Source: Planctomycetaceae bacterium (GTDB taxonomy: Bacteria; Planctomycetota; Planctomycetia; Pirellulales; Pirellulaceae). Taken from it: a stretch of DNA of 6,899 nt. The position numbers and the translations under genes were made by a program. The notes under the pieces were generated by a model. That model was not told where the DNA came from, ran no database searches, and worked only from the letters and a program-made list of their open reading frames with translations. Below, in pieces: positions 6,803 to 6,899 of this stretch (positions are counted from its first letter, which is position 1; each line of letters starts with the position of its first letter). Where the stretch lies: the NCBI GenBank assembly GCA_007133715.1, contig SLMF01000167.1:1-6899 (forward strand), read 5' to 3'.

Positions 6803-6899
6803 ATGAGAAACCCGCTGGAAACCGACTGGTGGCGAGGCTTTTATGACAAACATCGCCGGAAGCTGTTCGTTGTTCAGGCGATGGCTTTCTGTCTGCTCG
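6803..6899 (+). CDS. Hypothetical protein, N-terminal fragment, cut by the window end
   Basis: ATG 6803 is preceded by GAGGT (6793-6797) at 5 nt spacing and opens a frame that runs to the window end, giving 32 residues. The start reads MRNPLETDWWRGFYDKHRRK, followed by a hydrophobic LFVVQAMAFCLL that looks like the beginning of a membrane helix with a basic cytoplasmic flank (positive-inside). Codon choice is compatible with the neighbouring genes. It has the same orientation as the 5960 gene, 27 bp after its stop, so the two could be co-transcribed. The product cannot be named from this fragment; an inner-membrane protein with a short cytoplasmic N-terminus is the best guess. Confidence 0.6.
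   Translation, partial: MRNPLETDWWRGFYDKHRRKLFVVQAMAFCLL

Noticed and set aside
5972..6853. 293-residue minus-strand open frame opposite the 5960 gene
   Set aside because: Its sequence has no recognisable motif or hydrophobic pattern, whereas the plus-strand frame shows GC-biased third positions and coherent protein segments. It is a shadow of GC-rich codons.

Overview
The window looks like a chromosomal segment from a GC-rich planctomycete, probably Pirellulales-like. The main evidence is a DUF1559 protein with a pilin-type N-terminus and HX9DG C-terminal motif. Beside it, divergently, lies a small lipoprotein with a transthyretin-like domain. A secreted DUF1080 protein sits next to a large secreted beta-helix carbohydrate-active protein. 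These combinations are expanded in Planctomycetota. The assignment rests on recognised families, not on a database search.

Layout. (1) 1-340, minus strand: 5' part of a gene for a small lipoprotein with a carboxypeptidase-regulatory/transthyretin-like domain, cut by the window edge. (2) 341-578: divergent intergenic region with a perfect 12-bp palindrome. (3) 579-1547, plus: DUF1559 pseudopilin-like protein. (4) 1548-1696: short convergent intergenic region. (5) 3850-1697, minus: 717-aa secreted right-handed beta-helix protein, resembling GH141-type glycoside hydrolases. (6) 4749-4039, minus: 236-aa secreted DUF1080 (3-keto-disaccharide hydrolase family) protein. (7) 5835-4921, minus: lipA, lipoyl synthase. 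(8) 5960-6775, plus: membrane-anchored protein of unknown function whose coding character fades near 6515. (9) 6803-6899, plus: start of another gene, cut by the window edge.

Working together: the DUF1080 and beta-helix genes have the same orientation, are 188 bp apart and are both exported, so they may act on the same extracytoplasmic glycan. The DUF1559 and transthyretin-like genes form a divergent envelope pair. LipA is a housekeeping enzyme making the lipoyl cofactor of 2-oxoacid dehydrogenases and the glycine cleavage system; no lipoylation partner is visible here.

I found no clear evidence of a new multi-gene system, mobile element, CRISPR array or RNA gene. The points most worth checking are the apparently decayed C-terminus of the 5960-6775 gene, the twin 9-bp boxes upstream of the DUF1080 gene, the palindrome at 392-403, and the substrate of the DUF1080/beta-helix pair.
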